A stretch of DNA of 61,429 nt from CAZMLC01 sp964567125 (GCA_964567125.1 CAZMLC010000007.1:1-61429), one strand, 5' to 3'. Counted from the stretch's first letter, positions 26,071 through 35,325 are shown. Notes: generated by a model from the sequence alone, not told the origin. Numbers and translations are program-made.

Positions 26071-27992
26071 GTCTCGGGTAATGATCCGCGTTTAATGATC
26101 ATGGCTAGGATCGCGATATCTGCTGGATTAACGCCAGGGATCCGCGAGGCTTGGCCAAGGTCATACGGCTTAATCTTACTCAGTTTTTCTCGGCACTCAT
26201 ACCGCAATGCAGGGATTTTCCAATAATCCATCCAGTCCGGCATACGCACATGTTCTTGCCCCCGTGCGCGTTGTGCAGCTTTGTTCTCCTGTTCGATATA
26301 GCCATGATACTTCACGCGGATTTCAATTTGTTCGATCAGCTCGTACGGCAGTGTCTTCGAAACAGACTGATGATCTTGGTCGCTGTCCTGCATAATCTGG
26401 TCGAACGTAGAACCTGGGCGCGTTAACCGTGTCCACAGCGAAGAGCCATGGATGCGCGTCTTTTGCAAATAATCCAGCTCTTTTAAAATGCTTTCTTCGT
26501 ATGCGGCCGTCTGATCAAGGATGCCTTTCGGTAAAACGCCCAGTTGTTTTGCATGGGTTAATAACCGATACCGAGCATTATCCTGACGCAAAATCAGTCG
26601 ACGCTCTGCGCGTGACGTAAACATACGATAGGGTTCATTGGTGCCCTTCGTAATCAGATCGTCGATCATCACGCCGATATAGGCATCTTGCCGGCTCAAA
26701 ATAAGCGGCGCGCGCGCCAAAACCGCAAGCGCTGCATTGGCACCAGCCACAAAGCCTTGTGCAGCAGCTTCTTCATAGCCCGTTGTGCCGTTGACTTGCC
26801 CAGCAAAATAAAGTCCAGGCATCTGCTTGCTTTCTAACGTAACGGTTAAATCGCGCGCATCAATCGCATCATACTCGATCGCATAGGCATACTTGGCAAA
26901 AACAGCATTCTCAAGACCAGGAACGCTCCGTACCAATTCATCTTGCACATGACGCGGCAGGCTATTTGAAAGCCCGTTAGGATAAATCCAACTCGAGTCA
27001 ACGCCCTCAGGCTCCAAAAACACATGATGCTGCGCGGCATTGGCAAAACGAACGACTTTATCTTCAATCGAAGGACAATACCGGACGCCCGTTCCTTCGA
27101 TTAATCCACCGTAAAGTGCACTTTCAGCGAGATTAGCCCGTATTATATCATGCGTTTTAGCGCAGGTATGGGTTAACCAGCAGGAACGCTGTTTACCGCC
27201 TAGACGTCCTTGAAGCAGGGATGTTTCTGACTTTCCAGTGTTCCACGTGGAACATTTTTCAGCTGCGCAGTGTTCCACGTGGAACATTTTTGACCGCAGT
27301 GAGAACTGGGGCGGCGGTGTTTCTCCCGGTTCCTCGTGTGTAACCGCCCAATTGATGCTTTCCGCCAATAAGCGCGGTGGTGTGCCAGTTTTAAGCCTAA
27401 AGAGGTTAAATCCCAGCTTTTTTAGGCACTCTGAAAGACTTTTTGCCGCAGGACGTTCGTCACCGGCACCTTCAACAACCTCTTTGCCAATGAAAATCTT
27501 CCCGGCCAAGGCTGTCCCTGTGGTTAAAACGACTTTCTTGGCAACCACTTTTCCATGCTGCCGTGTTTCCACGCCTGAAAGTATGGCTGTTCCGGATTGT
27601 GTTGTCAGGCCAACAACCTCGTCTTCTAAGACAGCAAGGTTCGGAGTCCCGGCAATAACCCGCTGCATGCGTTGAGCATAAATTGTTTTATCGCATTGTG
27701 CGCGCGTTGCACGAACAGCAGGTCCGCGACTTTCGTTGAGTGTTTTAAATTGGATTCCACAGCAATCGGTGTTGTAGCCCATTTCACCGCCCAACGCATC
27801 GACTTCATAAACAAGATGGGACTTTGCTAAACCACCGATGGAGGGATTACACGGCATTTTTGCGATGGACGCTAGGGTACTATTGATCAAAACCGTTCGC
27901 GCACCAAGGCGTGCAGAAACCAATGCAGCCTCGCAACCCGCATGACCACCCCCGACGACGATAACGTCGACTTCTTCATTGAAATTCTTCAT
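26067..27992 (-). CDS. mnmG: tRNA uridine-34 modification enzyme MnmG with parS-encoded insert
   Basis: A 641-residue FAD protein that, with MnmE, adds carboxymethylaminomethyl to U34 of several tRNAs. FAD-binding VVGGGHAGCEAAL, the NPSIGGLAK motif, FKTLNESRGPAVRATRAQCDK, RLKTGTPPR, YCPSIEDKVVRF, NGLSNSLPRHVQ and GTTGYEEAAAQG are clear. Between FSLRS and CWLTHT (residues about 233-264) there is an insert that includes MFHVEH (236-241) and CSTWNT (247-252). These are the two reading-frame translations of two identical parS-type palindromes in the DNA. The insert falls in a surface loop of variable length in the family, so activity should be kept. mnmE lies 302 bp upstream in the same direction, across a candidate-origin region. 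Confidence 0.95.
   Translation of the reverse strand: MKNFNEEVDVIVVGGGHAGCEAALVSARLGARTVLINSTLASIAKMPCNPSIGGLAKSHLVYEVDALGGEMGYNTDCCGIQFKTLNESRGPAVRATRAQCDKTIYAQRMQRVIAGTPNLAVLEDEVVGLTTQSGTAILSGVETRQHGKVVAKKVVLTTGTALAGKIFIGKEVVEGAGDERPAAKSLSECLKKLGFNLFRLKTGTPPRLLAESINWAVTHEEPGETPPPQFSLRSKMFHVEHCAAEKCSTWNTGKSETSLLQGRLGGKQRSCWLTHTCAKTHDIIRANLAESALYGGLIEGTGVRYCPSIEDKVVRFANAAQHHVFLEPEGVDSSWIYPNGLSNSLPRHVQDELVRSVPGLENAVFAKYAYAIEYDAIDARDLTVTLESKQMPGLYFAGQVNGTTGYEEAAAQGFVAGANAALAVLARAPLILSRQDAYIGVMIDDLITKGTNEPYRMFTSRAERRLILRQDNARYRLLTHAKQLGVLPKGILDQTAAYEESILKELDYLQKTRIHGSSLWTRLTRPGSTFDQIMQDSDQDHQSVSKTLPYELIEQIEIRVKYHGYIEQENKAAQRARGQEHVRMPDWMDYWKIPALRYECREKLSKIKPYDLGQASRIPGVNPADIAILAMIIKRGSLPET
27239..27254. 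promoter_or_regulatory. parS: parS site 1 (ParB-binding palindrome)
   Basis: TGTTCCACGTGGAACA is a perfect 16-bp palindrome that fits the ParB/Spo0J centromere consensus GTTNCACGTGNAAC. It is inside mnmG and encodes CSTWNT on the minus strand. Confidence 0.88.
27271..27286. promoter_or_regulatory. parS: parS site 2 (ParB-binding palindrome)
   Basis: A second exact copy of TGTTCCACGTGGAACA, 32 bp (about three helical turns) from the first. It is read in a different codon phase by mnmG and encodes MFHVEH. Confidence 0.88.
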
Positions 27993-28293
27993 GTTAAAAG
28001 TTTACGGAAAGCCCCTTTAAATAGCAAGCCAATCCCCTTTATACGCGCACGATCAAACAACATCTTATTTTCAGACTGATAGGCTAGCACGGTTGCTCGT
28101 ATTATTTATCAACACGGAATACTCACCCTATTCAGAAAGAATTGGCTGGATATAAATGCCGGAAAATTTTATGTAACTCGTTGTAAAACAGGGTTTTATG
28201 ACCTTCTATACCCATTCTCCAGCGATTTTTCAAGAAAAAGTAATAAACAGTTATCTACTAGTTATTAACAGGACGCTGATGCGTAGTAACTGC
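27993..28293. other. AT-rich intergenic region between mnmE and mnmG, candidate origin element
   Basis: About 300 bp without a gene. It holds a perfect DnaA-box variant TTATCAACA at 28106-28114, further near-matches (GTTATCTAC and GTTATTAAC near 28242-28268) and AT-rich tracts. The mnmG promoter is at its left end. Origins next to mnmG (gidA) are classical in several phyla, so this is one of three origin candidates here. Confidence 0.4.
27999..28027 (-). promoter_or_regulatory. Sigma-70-type promoter for mnmG, apparently leaderless
   Basis: On the minus strand TTGCTA (28027-28022) and TAAACT (28004-27999) are 17 bp apart. The predicted start coincides with the A of the mnmG ATG (27992), and no Shine-Dalgarno sequence is present. 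Confidence 0.5.
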
Positions 28294-29670
28294 TTATTTT
28301 CCAACGCAAAACCTTGAAAATACGGCATCAAGAAGGTCTTCGGAGTAGATGCGTCCGGTTATATGTCCTAACGCCTCCGCCGCGATCCGCAAGTGATGTG
28401 CAAGCAGTGCACAATCAACGTTTTTATGTTCAAACAGCGGCGATGCGTCAGCGAGAGCCTGTTCCGCGCGCATTAATTCCGCCGCGTGCCGGGCAGAGAC
28501 AATGGCGGACCCCGTTGATTCCGACTGGGTACAGCCTAACACTTCGATTATTTTCTGTTTGAGCGTTTCGAGTCCCTGTCCTGTTTTAACCGAGATCACA
28601 ACCGGTGCCTTCATTTTTTCGCTGTTGTTTAAGTGCGGTTCGCATAGGTCGCCTTTTGTGATGACGACAATATCATTTTTACTGCGCGCATCTTCATCAC
28701 ATGCAGCGCGCTCAGCGAGATCTGTACTTTCGATCAGACGCAGGTTGACGTCCGCTTGCGCAATACAGTGATGACTGCGTGCAATGCCCTCCTGCTCGAT
28801 GCCATCGCTCGTCTGCCGAATGCCGGCTGTATCGACCAGGCGAATGGGAATGCCTTGAATCACGCAGCCTTCCTCAATCGTATCGCGCGTTGTGCCCGGC
28901 TGTTCATTGACAATGGCACGTGAATGGCCCAGCAGGGCGTTGAGCAAGGAGGACTTTCCCACATTGGGCTTTCCGCTGATGACAACCGTTGCACCGTCCC
29001 GCAAGACGTGGCCGTTACTCTTCCAGGATGTTATGAGACTCTTTATCGCCGTCTCGACTGTGCAGAGACGCGGTTTCCATTGACGAATAAAATCGACAGG
29101 CAGCTCGTTCTCATCGAAATCCAAGAGATATTCAATTTCCGCACAAAGGCTCGTCGTCTCATGATACAGATGCAAGACCTGCGATCCCAAAGCGCCATCC
29201 AGCTGCGCGCGGGCAATATGCGCCATCCGCTCGCTTTTAGATTGGATAAAATCCATGATCGCCTCTGCCTGCGTCAAATCAAGGCGTCCGTTTAGAAAAG
29301 CACGTTTAGAAAATTCGCCAGGTTCTGCAAGCCTCGCCCCCGCAGCGAAAACCGCCTGCAGAATCTGCTCAGAAGGGATGCGACCGCCATGCCCGTGTAT
29401 TTCAAGAACATCCTCACCAGTGAAACTGTGCGGTGCCCTGAAGATCAAAAAGAGCCCATCATCGATGCGCTGCTCTGTTTTCGGGTTCTGTATGCGCGCG
29501 TAAAAAAAGGTTCCTGCATGGCACTGAGAGGGGCGCTTCGCGTTATTCGACGTTGCCACCAGGTGATCACCGATTTTCAGGGCTTCAGGACCCGAGATAC
29601 GAATCACGCTTACACCAGCAGGTCCAGCTGCTGTTGCAATCGCTGCAATCGTATCCGTAATTGTCTCCAT
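28294..29670 (-). CDS. mnmE: tRNA modification GTPase MnmE
   Basis: A 458-residue GTPase that works with MnmG on U34 of tRNAs. The N-terminal formyl-THF-binding domain begins METITDTIAAIATAAGPAG and contains GRIPSEQ, a variant of the usual GG-x-x-x region. The G domain has G1 GKPNVGKSS, G2 GTTRDT, G3 DTAG and G4 TKGD. The C-terminus ends in FCVGK, matching the FCIGK motif whose Cys is conserved. It starts 2 bp after the tex stop codon, so it is translated from the tex transcript. The use of one-carbon folate by this enzyme links loosely with the folate genes at the left edge. Confidence 0.95.
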   Translation of the reverse strand: METITDTIAAIATAAGPAGVSVIRISGPEALKIGDHLVATSNNAKRPSQCHAGTFFYARIQNPKTEQRIDDGLFLIFRAPHSFTGEDVLEIHGHGGRIPSEQILQAVFAAGARLAEPGEFSKRAFLNGRLDLTQAEAIMDFIQSKSERMAHIARAQLDGALGSQVLHLYHETTSLCAEIEYLLDFDENELPVDFIRQWKPRLCTVETAIKSLITSWKSNGHVLRDGATVVISGKPNVGKSSLLNALLGHSRAIVNEQPGTTRDTIEEGCVIQGIPIRLVDTAGIRQTSDGIEQEGIARSHHCIAQADVNLRLIESTDLAERAACDEDARSKNDIVVITKGDLCEPHLNNSEKMKAPVVISVKTGQGLETLKQKIIEVLGCTQSESTGSAIVSARHAAELMRAEQALADASPLFEHKNVDCALLAHHLRIAAEALGHITGRIYSEDLLDAVFSRFCVGK

Positions 29671-29672
29671 AC

Positions 29673-32015
29673 CTATAAATTGGCAAACGGATTCGCGCTG
29701 AATCCACTCGAATAGGGACGTCGATCCTGTGACCCCTGAGGCCGATAAGCGCCCCCTCCGGATGAGGAGCGCTGTGCCGGACGCTGTCCATTGTTGGAAG
29801 GTGCTGGCCGCTGCTGATTGGCCGCTGGACGAGCACCTGACGCCTGCTGCGTCTTGGCGCTCAATGAAATGCGGCGGCGAATTTTATCCACACTCAATAC
29901 GCGCACTTTTAAGCGGTCGCCTGTTTTGACCACTTCGGCCGGATCCTTAATAAAGCGATCCGACAACTCGGAGACATGGATGAGACCATCCTGATGCACA
30001 CCAATATCGACAAAGGCGCCAAAGGCGGTGACGTTAGTAATGACGCCCTCTAAAACCATGCCTTCCTTGACGTGTTCAATCTCTGTAACATCCTCGCGGA
30101 ACGCTGGTTTTTCAAACGTTGCGCGCGGATCGCGTCCCGGTTTCTTGAGTTCAGCGACAATATCGCGAAGCGTAGGCTCACCCACATCTTCTGAAATATA
30201 GTTAGCAATTTTAATCTTATCGACCCATTCGTTATTGCCGATCAGCGTCTTCAAATCGACACCCAGGTCTTTGGCCATTTGTTCGACAAGCGCATAACGC
30301 TCCGGATGGACCGCCGATGCATCCAGGGGATGTTCAGCCTCGCGGATACGCAAAAATCCAGCAGCCTGTTCAAACGTTTTAGGTCCCATGCCAGGCACCT
30401 TACTGAGCTGCTTACGGCTGGTAAACGCACCGTGCTCGTTGCGGTAGGCGACAATCTTCTTGGCCATGGTCGAACCGATACCGGAAACACGCGTCAACAA
30501 AGGCGCGCTTGCTGTATTAATTTCGACACCGACGTGATTGACGCAGCTGATCACCACATCATCGAGTTTGGCGACCAATAACGGTTGATGCACATCGTGT
30601 TGATACTGCCCAACGCCAATGGCTTTGGGATCAATTTTAACCAATTCAGCTAAGGGGTCCTGCAAGCGACGACCGATTGAAATGGCACCGCGAATCGTTA
30701 GATCCAAATCGGGAAACTCCTCGCGCGCGATCTCAGATGCGCTATACACAGAGGCGCCCGATTCATTGACTGAAACCACGATGGTATCATGTACGTTCGC
30801 CTCTTTTAATGTATTGCGTACAAACGTTTCCGTTTCACGGCCTGCTGTACCATTTCCAATTGCAATCGCATACGGCCGATACTTGGAGACCAGCTTGCAC
30901 AAATCAACCTTGGCTTCGACTTCCTTGCGCTCGCCTTGCGTCGGATAGATGGTGCAGGTCTCGAGAAACTTGCCGGTTGCATCCAAAGCGACGCACTTAC
31001 ATCCCGTGCGCAATCCCGGGTCAATGGCGATCATCTTCTTTTCACCCATGGGGGCTTGTAAAAGCAAATTGCGCAGATTCTGTGCAAAGATTTCAACAGC
31101 CGCGCGATCAGACTTCATCTTGATTTCGACGCTGACATCGATTTCAACGCTGGGCGCAATCAAGCGCTTATAACTATCCTCAATCGCGGTTTTCATCTGC
31201 TCTGCAGCAGGTGACCGCTCATTGAGATGATACATTTCCGCGATACGTTTAAGCATTCCTTCCGATTCGCAGGTAATCTTGACGCGCAACACTTTTTCTT
31301 CCTGGCCGCGACGAATCGCCAAAAACCGATGCGAAGGAATCTCACTCAGCTTTTCTGAAAATTCATAATACTGTTCAAATTTGGTCGGTTCTACCGGTTT
31401 AGGATCCACGACCTCGGACACAATTCGTCCGTGTTCAAAAAAGGTCTGCCGGACAAAGCCGCGGACATCGGCATTTTCAGCGACCATTTCCGCCACGATG
31501 TCGCGTGCACCGCTCAAGGCATCGTTTACCGTCTCAACGCCTTTTTCCGCATCCACGTAGGTCTGTGCGATCGTCTCAAGGTCGTCCGGCTTCTGTTCAA
31601 GAATAACCAGTGCCAGGGGCTCCAGCCCTTTTTCACGCGCAATCATTGCACGCGTTCTACGTTTGGGCTTGTAGGGTAAATAGAGATCCTCCAGGGTCGT
31701 CTTCGACATGCAGGATGTTATTTTCTGCTTCAATTCATCCGTCAACTTACCCTGTTCTTCAATTGACTTTAAAATGGTATTTTTACGCTCTTCTAATTCG
31801 CGGTAATAGGCAAGACGTTCCTGTATCTTTCCGATTTGAACTTCATCCAAATTACCATGGACCTCTTTACGATAGCGCGCAATAAAGGGAATCGTATTTC
31901 CCTCGGCAAGCAACGTAGCAACCGCAGAAATCTGGCGAGGGGTAATGGATAACTCATCCACCAGATGCGGCAATGCTATCGCTAACCCTAAATCGCTTTC
32001 TGTCTTCTCAGCCAT
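29673..32015 (-). CDS. tex: Tex-like RNA-binding transcription accessory protein
   Basis: A 780-residue nucleic-acid-binding protein of the Tex/Spt6-like family. The N-terminal helical part (LAEGNTIPFIARYRKEVHGNLDE) and the YqgF-like RNase-H-fold domain (IAIDPGLRTGCKCVALD) lead to helix-hairpin-helix motifs (VSGIGSTMAKKIVAYR, LSKVPGMGPKTFEQAAGFL). An S1 domain (GVITNVTAFGAFVDIGVHQD) ends near residue 715. The last ~60 residues are Gln/Pro/Ser/Gly-rich, a disordered tail that may add RNA contacts. ATG 32015 is chosen because it matches the family N-terminus (MAEKTESDLGLAIALP). It lies just after a tRNA terminator and leads into mnmE. Confidence 0.93.
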   Translation of the reverse strand: MAEKTESDLGLAIALPHLVDELSITPRQISAVATLLAEGNTIPFIARYRKEVHGNLDEVQIGKIQERLAYYRELEERKNTILKSIEEQGKLTDELKQKITSCMSKTTLEDLYLPYKPKRRTRAMIAREKGLEPLALVILEQKPDDLETIAQTYVDAEKGVETVNDALSGARDIVAEMVAENADVRGFVRQTFFEHGRIVSEVVDPKPVEPTKFEQYYEFSEKLSEIPSHRFLAIRRGQEEKVLRVKITCESEGMLKRIAEMYHLNERSPAAEQMKTAIEDSYKRLIAPSVEIDVSVEIKMKSDRAAVEIFAQNLRNLLLQAPMGEKKMIAIDPGLRTGCKCVALDATGKFLETCTIYPTQGERKEVEAKVDLCKLVSKYRPYAIAIGNGTAGRETETFVRNTLKEANVHDTIVVSVNESGASVYSASEIAREEFPDLDLTIRGAISIGRRLQDPLAELVKIDPKAIGVGQYQHDVHQPLLVAKLDDVVISCVNHVGVEINTASAPLLTRVSGIGSTMAKKIVAYRNEHGAFTSRKQLSKVPGMGPKTFEQAAGFLRIREAEHPLDASAVHPERYALVEQMAKDLGVDLKTLIGNNEWVDKIKIANYISEDVGEPTLRDIVAELKKPGRDPRATFEKPAFREDVTEIEHVKEGMVLEGVITNVTAFGAFVDIGVHQDGLIHVSELSDRFIKDPAEVVKTGDRLKVRVLSVDKIRRRISLSAKTQQASGARPAANQQRPAPSNNGQRPAQRSSSGGGAYRPQGSQDRRPYSSGFSANPFANL

Positions 32016-32036
32016 AATAACGCAAACCCCCACAAT

Positions 32037-32078
32037 AAAAAATCCCCGTAACACCTTATGACAAGCGTTTACAGGGAT
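32037..32078 (-). terminator. Intrinsic terminator after tRNA-Gln
   Basis: On the minus strand a 10-bp stem (32078-32069 with 32051-32042, one G-U) with a 17-nt loop runs into six T residues. It separates the tRNA from tex. Confidence 0.8.
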
Positions 32079-32083
32079 CAAAA

Positions 32084-32157
32084 TGGTTGCCTCATTAGGA
32101 TTCGAACCTAAACAAACAGAGTCAGAATCTGTTGTGCTGCCGTTACACTATGAGGCA
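32084..32157 (-). tRNA. tRNA-Gln (anticodon CUG)
   Basis: The minus strand folds into a cloverleaf. Acceptor TGCCTCA pairs with TGAGGCA, the anticodon stem ACAGA/TCTGT encloses loop TTCTGAC with anticodon CTG, and the T-arm contains GGTTCGAATCC. A discriminator A and an encoded CCA (32084-32086) follow. U1-A72 is typical of tRNA-Gln. It has its own promoter and terminator. Confidence 0.95.
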
Positions 32158-32184
32158 AACGAAAGTGTCTTGAAAAGGCTTTTT

Positions 32185-32214
32185 ATTATACGCAAAACGT
32201 ATCCTTCAATGCAA
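32185..32214 (-). promoter_or_regulatory. Promoter for tRNA-Gln
   Basis: TTGCAT and a perfect TATAAT are 18 bp apart on the minus strand, with the predicted start about 21 bases before the tRNA 5' end. Confidence 0.7.
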
Positions 32215-32231
32215 GGCCCTTTTAAAGAATT

Positions 32232-33332
32232 TTAGTTCAAACGTAAAGGCATCAGCACGTACAGGAAGGGAAGGTTGCCGGACATGCATTTCAACAATGC
32301 CGGACTGTAGCCATCATTCAATTCGATCGCGACTTCGTCATCCGCGATATTCTTCAGTGGATCCATGACATATTCGGGATTAAAGATAATCGAAATTTCT
32401 TTACCCGCATATTTCACCGGAATCATGTCGCGTGCTTCGCCGACTTCCGGCGTGGCAATGCTGATGGTCAGCTGGTTCGCCGAGAAGGTCAAGCGCGTTG
32501 CATTGGACTTATCGGTCGTGACCACGGAAACGCGACGTAATGCGCTCAGAAACTCTTCACGCTCGATCACCACGCGTTCATCGCAACCGCTGGGGATTAC
32601 CTGACGGTAATTCGGATAGACGCCATCCACAAGCTTGCTGCTCATAATCGTATTGTTCGCTTCAAAGACGATCTGATTCTTCTGTGAATAGATGCGCAGA
32701 TCACCTTCGCCCAGAATATGCATCAACTCACTGACAGCCTTGGTCGGTAAAATCATCTCAACTTCGGCATCTTCAGGAAATTCGACTTCCTGGCTCACTA
32801 ACGCTAAACGGCGACCATCCGTGGCAACCATCGTCAGCTTGTTTTCCTTGAAGGCTAACAGGACGCCGTTCAACACGCGACGCGTCTCATCCAACGAAGC
32901 TGCATAGCTGGTTTTACGCAGCATTTCCTTGAAGACCGCCTGATCCATGCGATAACAGAATTTGCCTTCGGCATTCAAGACAGCAGGAAAATCGCGGATC
33001 GGCAGACCAAGGATTTTGAAATAAGAGGAGCCGGATTGAACCGTGGCTTCGTCATTGTCACTGACTTCAACGAGAATATTGCCTTCATTCAATTCGCGGA
33101 TGATGCTTGTCAAACGGCGAATCGGTAACGTCGTGCTTCCAGGATGCTGAACTTCACACTCCACCGTGCAACGCACAGAAATATCAAGATCCGTTGTCGT
33201 GATGCACAACTGATTGTCTTCAACTTCAATTAAGGCATTCGAAAGAATTTGCAACGTGCCTTTGGATGAAACCACGTTTTGGACGGTTTGAAGTGCTTCC
33301 AAAAAATTTGATTTGACAATTGAGAATTTCAT
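32232..33332 (-). CDS. dnaN: DNA polymerase III sliding clamp (beta subunit)
   Basis: A 366-residue clamp that tethers polymerase III to DNA. Three similar ~120-residue domains are present; the N-terminus MKFSIVKSNFLEALQTVQNVV and the end LPFLYVLMPLRLN (the conserved M-P-x-R-L tail) are diagnostic. Length equals that of E. coli DnaN. AGAGGAAC lies about 8 bases before the ATG. The gene has its own promoter with a DnaA box in the spacer, so its transcription is probably tied to DnaA level. tRNA-Gln follows 75 bp downstream. Confidence 0.97.
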   Translation of the reverse strand: MKFSIVKSNFLEALQTVQNVVSSKGTLQILSNALIEVEDNQLCITTTDLDISVRCTVECEVQHPGSTTLPIRRLTSIIRELNEGNILVEVSDNDEATVQSGSSYFKILGLPIRDFPAVLNAEGKFCYRMDQAVFKEMLRKTSYAASLDETRRVLNGVLLAFKENKLTMVATDGRRLALVSQEVEFPEDAEVEMILPTKAVSELMHILGEGDLRIYSQKNQIVFEANNTIMSSKLVDGVYPNYRQVIPSGCDERVVIEREEFLSALRRVSVVTTDKSNATRLTFSANQLTISIATPEVGEARDMIPVKYAGKEISIIFNPEYVMDPLKNIADDEVAIELNDGYSPALLKCMSGNLPFLYVLMPLRLN

Positions 33333-33637
33333 GCGTGAAGTTCCTCTTGGCTAATTCAATGACTGTACAAGTCATCTGAATGAATGGTGAGTAGTATAGT
33401 GGATAATACTGAATAATGTAAAGAATCAATAATCGTATTATTAGGTTTGAAGAAAAGTGTTGAAATCATTGTAAGACCTTTATTTTAAAAAAGATATGAA
33501 ATTAACAACCCACCCAATATCCTGTTGATAAGCTGATGGAACTGTTCATTAAAAATGAGGTTTTCAGCGGTGCGTGTTGATAAACAGGATGTAATTGAAA
33601 ATGCATTGTCAGGATGTTGTCAGAATATCAACAGGTT
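33333..33637. other. oriC: dnaA-dnaN intergenic region, candidate oriC
   Basis: A 305-bp AT-rich region with two TTATCAACA-type DnaA boxes (33523-33531 and 33575-33583, both on the minus strand), a one-mismatch third (33625-33633), and a TTATCCACT box at 33398-33406. AT-rich tracts between 33421 and 33510 could serve as unwinding element. It also holds the dnaN promoter. Confidence 0.5.
33393..33422 (-). promoter_or_regulatory. dnaN promoter with overlapping DnaA box
   Basis: TTTACA and TATACT are 18 bp apart on the minus strand. The 9-mer TTATCCACT (33406-33398) lies in the spacer against the -10 box, so DnaA binding would cover the promoter. Confidence 0.7.
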
Positions 33638-35032
33638 TTAAACATTGATTGAAGATGGATCGCGGCCCAACGTGCGCACAATTTGGCGAACATCTTCGCG
33701 CAAATCATCTTCAGTTTGAATGCGATCTTGGATCGTTTTACACGCATGTACGACCGTGGCATGCGTTTTTTCAAAGGAGTTGGCGATTTCAGGCAGCGAA
33801 GACATGGTTAGTTTGCGACAGAGGAACATGGCAACCTGCCGGGGATTTGAAAACGTCCGCGTCCTGCATTTACTCGACATATCTGAGATACGAATGTCGT
33901 AGAAATCAACGACAGCATGCTGAATCTCATCGAATGAAAGGTCTTTTTTGCGTTCATTGCTGAGCTGATCTTTCAGTAAATTACGCAGCATATCGAGTTT
34001 GAGCGGCATGTTGTTGTTCAGCGTTGCAAACGAAACCGCGCGCGTTAATGCGCCTTCCAGCGAACGGACGTTCGATTTGATATTTTCCGCGATAAAGGTC
34101 AGGATCTCATCGGAAAGCTTCACGCGCGTGAGTGAGATCTTATATTTAAGAATCGCTAACCGCGTTTCAAAATCAGGACACTCCATTTCCGTGACAAGCC
34201 CCCAGCCGAAACGCGAAACCAAGCGTGGTTCCAGGCCTTTTAATGCGCTGGGAGGAAGATCGCTGGTCATGATGATCTGCTTGCGTGCGTCGTAAAGTGC
34301 ATTGAACGTATGGAAGAACTCCTCCTGGAGACCCTCTTTACTGGCCAGAAACTGAATATCATCGACAAGCAGGACATCCGCACTGCGGTAGCGTTGCCGG
34401 AATTCGATGGTCGTACGATTTTTAATCGCATCGACATACTCGTTCATCAGCGTTTCAGAGGAAACGTAACAGACGGACATATTGGGGCGCTCAAGGATCT
34501 TGTGGCCAACGGCTTGCATCAGATGCGTTTTGCCGATACCGGTCTGACCGTAGATAAAAAGCGGATTATACGCACGGCCAGGTTCTTGTGAAGCGCCCAA
34601 TGCAGCACCGTGCGCGAAACTATTCGAATTGCCCGTTACAAAATTTTCAAAGGTAAAATTCGGATTGAGCGGGCTGGCCAATGAAGCGTGCGGTTTATGC
34701 ACAGCACGCACGCGTTTAACCTGTTTTTCCTCAACGCGTTTTTTGTCGTTTGCCGCGTCATGTTCATCATCCTGAGCGTTTGATTCCTGAATCGTGAAAA
34801 CCAATTTTTCGATCGAATCCGCACCGGCAACATGCAAAGCGTCAAGAATGAAACTCTGATAGTGTTGTGTAATCCAATCGCGACAAAAATCATTGTCAAC
34901 AGAGAGAATGAAAGAGCCGTCAGGCGAACAATCGACTGGAACAATGATATCAATCCAGCGACTGTATACTTCAGCACTCAATACATTTTTTAGATTGCCG
35001 CACGCAATCGACCACAATTCAAAAGCGTTCAT
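33638..35032 (-). CDS. dnaA: Chromosomal replication initiator DnaA
   Basis: A 464-residue initiator. Domain I covers about 1-80, a charged linker (domain II) about 85-135, and the AAA+ domain starts at LNPNFTFENFVTGNSN. Walker A is GQTGIGKTH, Walker B LLVDDIQF, and sensor sequence KGLEPRLVSRFGWG is present. Domain IV has the DNA-binding helix SLPEIANSFEKTHATVVHAC. The usual signature R-D-H is K-T-H here, so a base-contacting Asp is Thr. This may shift box preference. It binds boxes in the adjoining AT-rich regions to open the origin. The start at 35032 follows ACAGGAT. Confidence 0.97.
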   Translation of the reverse strand: MNAFELWSIACGNLKNVLSAEVYSRWIDIIVPVDCSPDGSFILSVDNDFCRDWITQHYQSFILDALHVAGADSIEKLVFTIQESNAQDDEHDAANDKKRVEEKQVKRVRAVHKPHASLASPLNPNFTFENFVTGNSNSFAHGAALGASQEPGRAYNPLFIYGQTGIGKTHLMQAVGHKILERPNMSVCYVSSETLMNEYVDAIKNRTTIEFRQRYRSADVLLVDDIQFLASKEGLQEEFFHTFNALYDARKQIIMTSDLPPSALKGLEPRLVSRFGWGLVTEMECPDFETRLAILKYKISLTRVKLSDEILTFIAENIKSNVRSLEGALTRAVSFATLNNNMPLKLDMLRNLLKDQLSNERKKDLSFDEIQHAVVDFYDIRISDMSSKCRTRTFSNPRQVAMFLCRKLTMSSLPEIANSFEKTHATVVHACKTIQDRIQTEDDLREDVRQIVRTLGRDPSSINV

Positions 35033-35137
35033 TAAAAATCCTGTGTATAGGGAATTCGTCCAATGCTCCCTTTATGTAGATAAATTACTCCAAAATGAGA
35101 CCGAATCACAATGGAAAAAAATAATCAATCTTTAAAC

Positions 35138-35165
35138 AGGTTATGAACATCTTATTAACAGTCAA
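35138..35165 (-). promoter_or_regulatory. Possible dnaA promoter
   Basis: TTGACT and TAACCT are 16 bp apart on the minus strand. DnaA-box-like 9-mers (35141-35149, 35152-35160) fill the spacer, as expected for autoregulation. The -10 match is moderate. Confidence 0.4.
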
Positions 35166-35325
35166 AAAAAGGGAAAAATACCGTATTTAAATTGATATAA
35201 TTTGTTTTAAATGAATGAATTATGATAAAAATAACGAACGTATAAAAAAATGAAATAAAAGAAGGGATGTTTTTTTATGTTAACAGGTTATGAACAGGGG
35301 GGTACGATGCAGCATGAATGAAAAT

